In this document: one piece after another, positions 30,032 through 32,152 of the stretch
Numbering within the stretch: the stretch's first letter is position 1
Layout: the number at the start of each line of letters is the position of its first letter
Assembly: GCA_013151185.1 (NCBI GenBank)
Contig: JAADIU010000271.1
Span: 1-32,152, forward strand
Origin: Planctomycetota bacterium
GTDB taxonomy: Bacteria; Planctomycetota; Phycisphaerae; UBA1845
Length of the DNA: 32,152 nucleotides
Direction of reading: 5' to 3'
The notes under the pieces: generated by a model
Databases searched by the model: none
Told to the model about the DNA's origin: nothing
Seen by the model: the letters and a program-made list of their open reading frames with translations, nothing else
Position numbers and translations under genes: made by a program

Positions 30032-30982
30032 CTACGTTGCGTGCTTACTCGGATGCGGACAAAGCAAAACCGCCACCCCTCCCACAACACCCGCAAGGAT
30101 GATGCCACCAAGAAGGTCCGATAGGTAGTGCCACCCCGTGGTAAGCGTAGCCAAAACAATGAGCGCATTGACAACAATACCAAACGCAAACCAGCCTTTA
30201 TGTCGCCAAAGCGCACAAGCCAAAAGAATAGCCCATGTCGTGTGAAACGATGGGAACGTAACCAAACCGGTAGGAACAGCCACATGCAGGGGCCCAGCCC
30301 CCCGAAGCGCCTCCAATTGACCCAGGTACAGGCCCTGCATCGGAGTGGCATCGTACGCATAGTAGTCAAAAGGACCGGCGGCTGGCATTAGCGCGAAGAA
30401 CACTAGCAATGCGGGCTCACACAACATGAACCCGATGACAAAGCGATTCAAGGAAACGCGATCCCGCTTTAGCGAGAGCAGGAAGAGAACGAGGAACGTC
30501 TCGACAATGATCCCGTCATACAAAACCGCAAGAACGTTTCGCAGGTAGGGCAGACTGTCAGCCCAAGCCTTCACGTCGGCGACGCAGAATCCAAGACTCG
30601 CATCGATGCCCGCAAGCCAACTGTCTGCCAGTGGGCTTCCGAAGGTGGCGACGGCATATAGGGCGTGGATCTCGCTCACCCCTGCCGACGCAACCCATGC
30701 GAGCGCACAGAAAAAAAGGCCCGTCCGGGTCCACTTTTGATAAGTGCAGATCAACCCCGCACCGGCGAGAATCAGAATAGTAGGCAGCGGTGCCCACCAT
30801 CCTGTGGCGAAACTGATCCGCTCAGGCAGTTGAAACATCGCCCAGACATTGAGCCCCATCGCCACCGCCAGAACGATGGCCTTCGCTCGCGTCGCACGTT
30901 CGACCCTTGCGAGCAGGTGCGGGCGGAGACCGTCCGTCTCGCGGGCTACCGAAGGAATGAATGGGGCGTGGATTTTGGTCAC
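30032..30982 (-). CDS. PAP2-superfamily integral membrane phosphatase
   Basis: A 316-residue membrane protein with about six helices. The phosphatase motifs are PSFHTTWA (C2, catalytic-type His) and GWHYLSDLLGG (C3, His/Asp pair), near residues 245-290. The C1 motif (KxxxxxxRP) is not obvious; PAAGPFDYY lies before C2, a pattern typical of the PAP2_3/inositol-phosphorylceramide-synthase-like branch. Members dephosphorylate lipid phosphates or transfer phospho-head groups. Start ATG 30982 is the only good candidate. It lies upstream of flp in the same orientation, but a REP element and 400 nt intervene, so I see no functional link to the pilus. Confidence 0.82.
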   Translation of the reverse strand: MTKIHAPFIPSVARETDGLRPHLLARVERATRAKAIVLAVAMGLNVWAMFQLPERISFATGWWAPLPTILILAGAGLICTYQKWTRTGLFFCALAWVASAGVSEIHALYAVATFGSPLADSWLAGIDASLGFCVADVKAWADSLPYLRNVLAVLYDGIIVETFLVLFLLSLKRDRVSLNRFVIGFMLCEPALLVFFALMPAAGPFDYYAYDATPMQGLYLGQLEALRGAGPLHVAVPTGLVTFPSFHTTWAILLACALWRHKGWFAFGIVVNALIVLATLTTGWHYLSDLLGGIILAGVVGGVAVLLCPHPSKHAT

Positions 30983-31013
30983 ATTGAATCTACCATCACA
31001 TTACTGAGCATCT

Positions 31014-31080
31014 GTAGGGTACGGCTTTGCCGCACCGTCTTGCAGATTCATATTCGGTGCGTCCGGGACGCACCCTACGG
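31014..31080. repeat. REP pair (BIME-like), right copy
   Basis: Two head-to-head palindromic units separated by about 15 nt. The first is GTAGGGTACGG...GCCGCACC (31014-31036), the second the inverted GGTGCGTCC/GGGACGCACC unit ending in CCTACGG (31053-31080). The outer ends GTAGGGT and ACCCTAC can also pair over the whole element. The second unit is the near-identical inverted partner of 29960-29987. Confidence 0.75.
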
Positions 31081-31217
31081 AGAACCTCAATAACGGTGCG
31101 CGGGCGCAGAGGCACCGCTTGCCCCGCGTCCAAGCATACGTTGTGATCGGTGGGGAGACGGTTGAATGCTACTTCTCAGACTCAGAATCGACAGCCAGCA
31201 GCGTCGAACGTCCTGTA

Positions 31218-31241
31218 ACGAACGCACGTCGGCGCGTTCGT
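31218..31241 (-). terminator. hairpin at the metH stop
   Basis: Perfect 8-bp arms ACGAACGC (31218-31225) and GCGTTCGT (31234-31241) with an 8-nt loop begin at the metH stop codon. No U-tract follows, so this is a weak or Rho-assisted terminator at best. Confidence 0.35.
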
Positions 31242-32152
31242 CAACGGACGTTGAAATACTTCGCTTCGGGATGATGGCATACCAGCGCGGTCGTCGTCTG
31301 TTCCGGTTCGAGTTGGAACTCGCTGGAGATTGAAACGCCGATTTGCTCCGGGTTGAGGAGCGGCCAAAGTTTCAACTGGTCGTCAAGCCGCGGACACGCG
31401 GGGTATCCAAAACTGTAGCGGCTTCCTTGATACTTCTGCTGGAATAGACGGGCGATATCGCGTGCGTCGTGCGTGTCGATGCCAAGTTTGACGCGGATTT
31501 GTTTGTGTACATATTCCGCCAGCGCTTCGGCTGTTTCGACGCCCAGTCCGTGAAGATGCAGATAGTCGCGGTAGCGATCATCGTTGAACCATTCGAGTGC
31601 GATGTCGGTGACTTGCGGACCCACGGTGACTACCGAAAACGCCACCACATCCATCTCACCGCTGGAGGTCGGCCGGAAGAAATCGCTCAGACACCAAAAC
31701 GGACGCTTGCGCTGGCGTGGGAATTCGTACCGTGAAAGCTCGCGTTTGTGGTTGTTCGGATCGAAGACGATCAACGAGTCACCCTCAGCCATACAGGGCC
31801 AAAAACCGTAGACAGCTTTTGGGCCGAGGATCTTCTCGGTTTCGCATTTCGCGACCAGCTCACGATAGATCGATCGCACTTCGGTCCTGATGAATTGTTC
31901 GTGTTCCTCGGTCGATAGTTTTCCGCGTTTGTATTGCCACTGAACACCAAAGAGCATTTTCTCATTCATGTAAGACAATACTGTTTTGAGCGGGATATGC
32001 TCGACCAGTTTCGCCCCCCAGAACGGCGGGATAGGGATGGGGACATCCCGCGCGATTGTCGAGTGGGCAGGCGTCGCAACATCAACCTCAACTTGCGGCT
32101 TTGCAGCGACGGGCGCCGCGGTTGAAGCACCCGAGGACGCAGTTAACTCACC
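31241..32152 (-). CDS. metH: cobalamin-dependent methionine synthase MetH, C-terminal part (runs off edge)
   Basis: 303 residues of the 3' end; the frame is open to the window edge, so the TTG at 31978 is not a start. Read from the edge, an Ala/Thr/Pro-rich linker precedes PPFWGAKLVE and IPLKTVLSYMNEKMLFGVQWQ, then the AdoMet-binding activation domain. That domain shows AVYGFWPCMAEGDSLIVF, then PFWCLSDFF, LHLHGLGVETAEALAEYVHKQ, YSFGYPACPRLDDQLKLWPLL and LEPEQTTTALVCHHPEAKYF. This domain reductively re-methylates the oxidised cobalamin of MetH. YSFGYPACP is the family's SAM-binding RxxxGY-type loop. The catalytic and B12 domains lie outside. Confidence 0.95.
   Translation of the reverse strand, partial: GELTASSGASTAAPVAAKPQVEVDVATPAHSTIARDVPIPIPPFWGAKLVEHIPLKTVLSYMNEKMLFGVQWQYKRGKLSTEEHEQFIRTEVRSIYRELVAKCETEKILGPKAVYGFWPCMAEGDSLIVFDPNNHKRELSRYEFPRQRKRPFWCLSDFFRPTSSGEMDVVAFSVVTVGPQVTDIALEWFNDDRYRDYLHLHGLGVETAEALAEYVHKQIRVKLGIDTHDARDIARLFQQKYQGSRYSFGYPACPRLDDQLKLWPLLNPEQIGVSISSEFQLEPEQTTTALVCHHPEAKYFNVR

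Noticed and set aside
31241-31978. Stand-alone 245-residue MetH activation-domain protein starting at TTG 31978
   Set aside because: The frame is open without a stop to 32152 and encodes the conserved PPFWG linker and upstream residues, so it is the tail of a larger metH.

Overview
The window looks like a chromosomal piece of an uncultured-type Planctomycetota bacterium, probably of the Phycisphaerae side. This is inference. The sequence signs are a secreted protein ending in a dockerin-like 'DFDNDGDNDLGDF' tail, two proteins with PEP-CTERM sorting tails, a PHP-domain fragment, a flp/tad pilus locus in split order, and a MetH carrying a PPFWG linker before its activation domain.

Layout. Positions 1-500 are genomic debris: a frameshifted 5' piece of a PHP-domain protein joined in frame to the 3' end of a REP-associated (Y1) transposase. 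Positions 660-4152 hold three stand-alone plus-strand genes: a secreted dockerin-tailed protein, a short divergent RtcB RNA ligase, and an exported DUF5666 protein with an acidic EP tail and a strong terminator. The 5' half of a tRNA-Gly lies on the minus strand upstream of rtcB. Positions 4563-15615 form a long run of tightly packed or overlapping plus-strand genes. These are a monohaem cytochrome c lipoprotein, an unrecognised protein built from an internal duplication, an ArsS-type radical SAM enzyme whose N-terminus is in another frame, a thioester-reductase-like dehydrogenase with an SCP2-like tail, an alpha/beta hydrolase, a LuxE/PaaK-like adenylate-forming enzyme, a large lipoprotein, an HpnB-like glycosyltransferase and a polytopic membrane protein. 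The reductase, hydrolase and synthetase together have the composition of a LuxCDE-like acyl-activation and reduction module. Coupled to ArsS, a glycosyltransferase and envelope proteins, the run reads as a possible pathway for a modified lipid or small molecule. A small lipoprotein gene and a tandem pair of translationally coupled PEP-CTERM paralogues follow.

From 29625 down to 17960 the minus strand carries a Tad (Flp) pilus locus: flp, prepilin peptidase, tadE, cpaB, secretin cpaC, a TadG-like vWA protein, then tadZ/cpaE, tadA/cpaF, tadB and tadC. Strong hairpins sit after flp and after tadE, and a terminator-like structure follows tadG. The locus is therefore probably expressed in three or four blocks with flp highest. 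A bidirectional terminator separates tadC from the convergent PEP-CTERM genes.

The right end holds a PAP2-family membrane phosphatase flanked by inverted copies of a 28-nt REP-like palindrome, and the 3' part of metH, which runs off the window edge.

The most notable points are the ArsS cluster with its frame break and duplicated partner protein, the LuxCDE-like trio, the tRNA half next to a divergent rtcB, a TadZ that has lost both Walker lysines, and the paired REP elements around the PAP2 gene.
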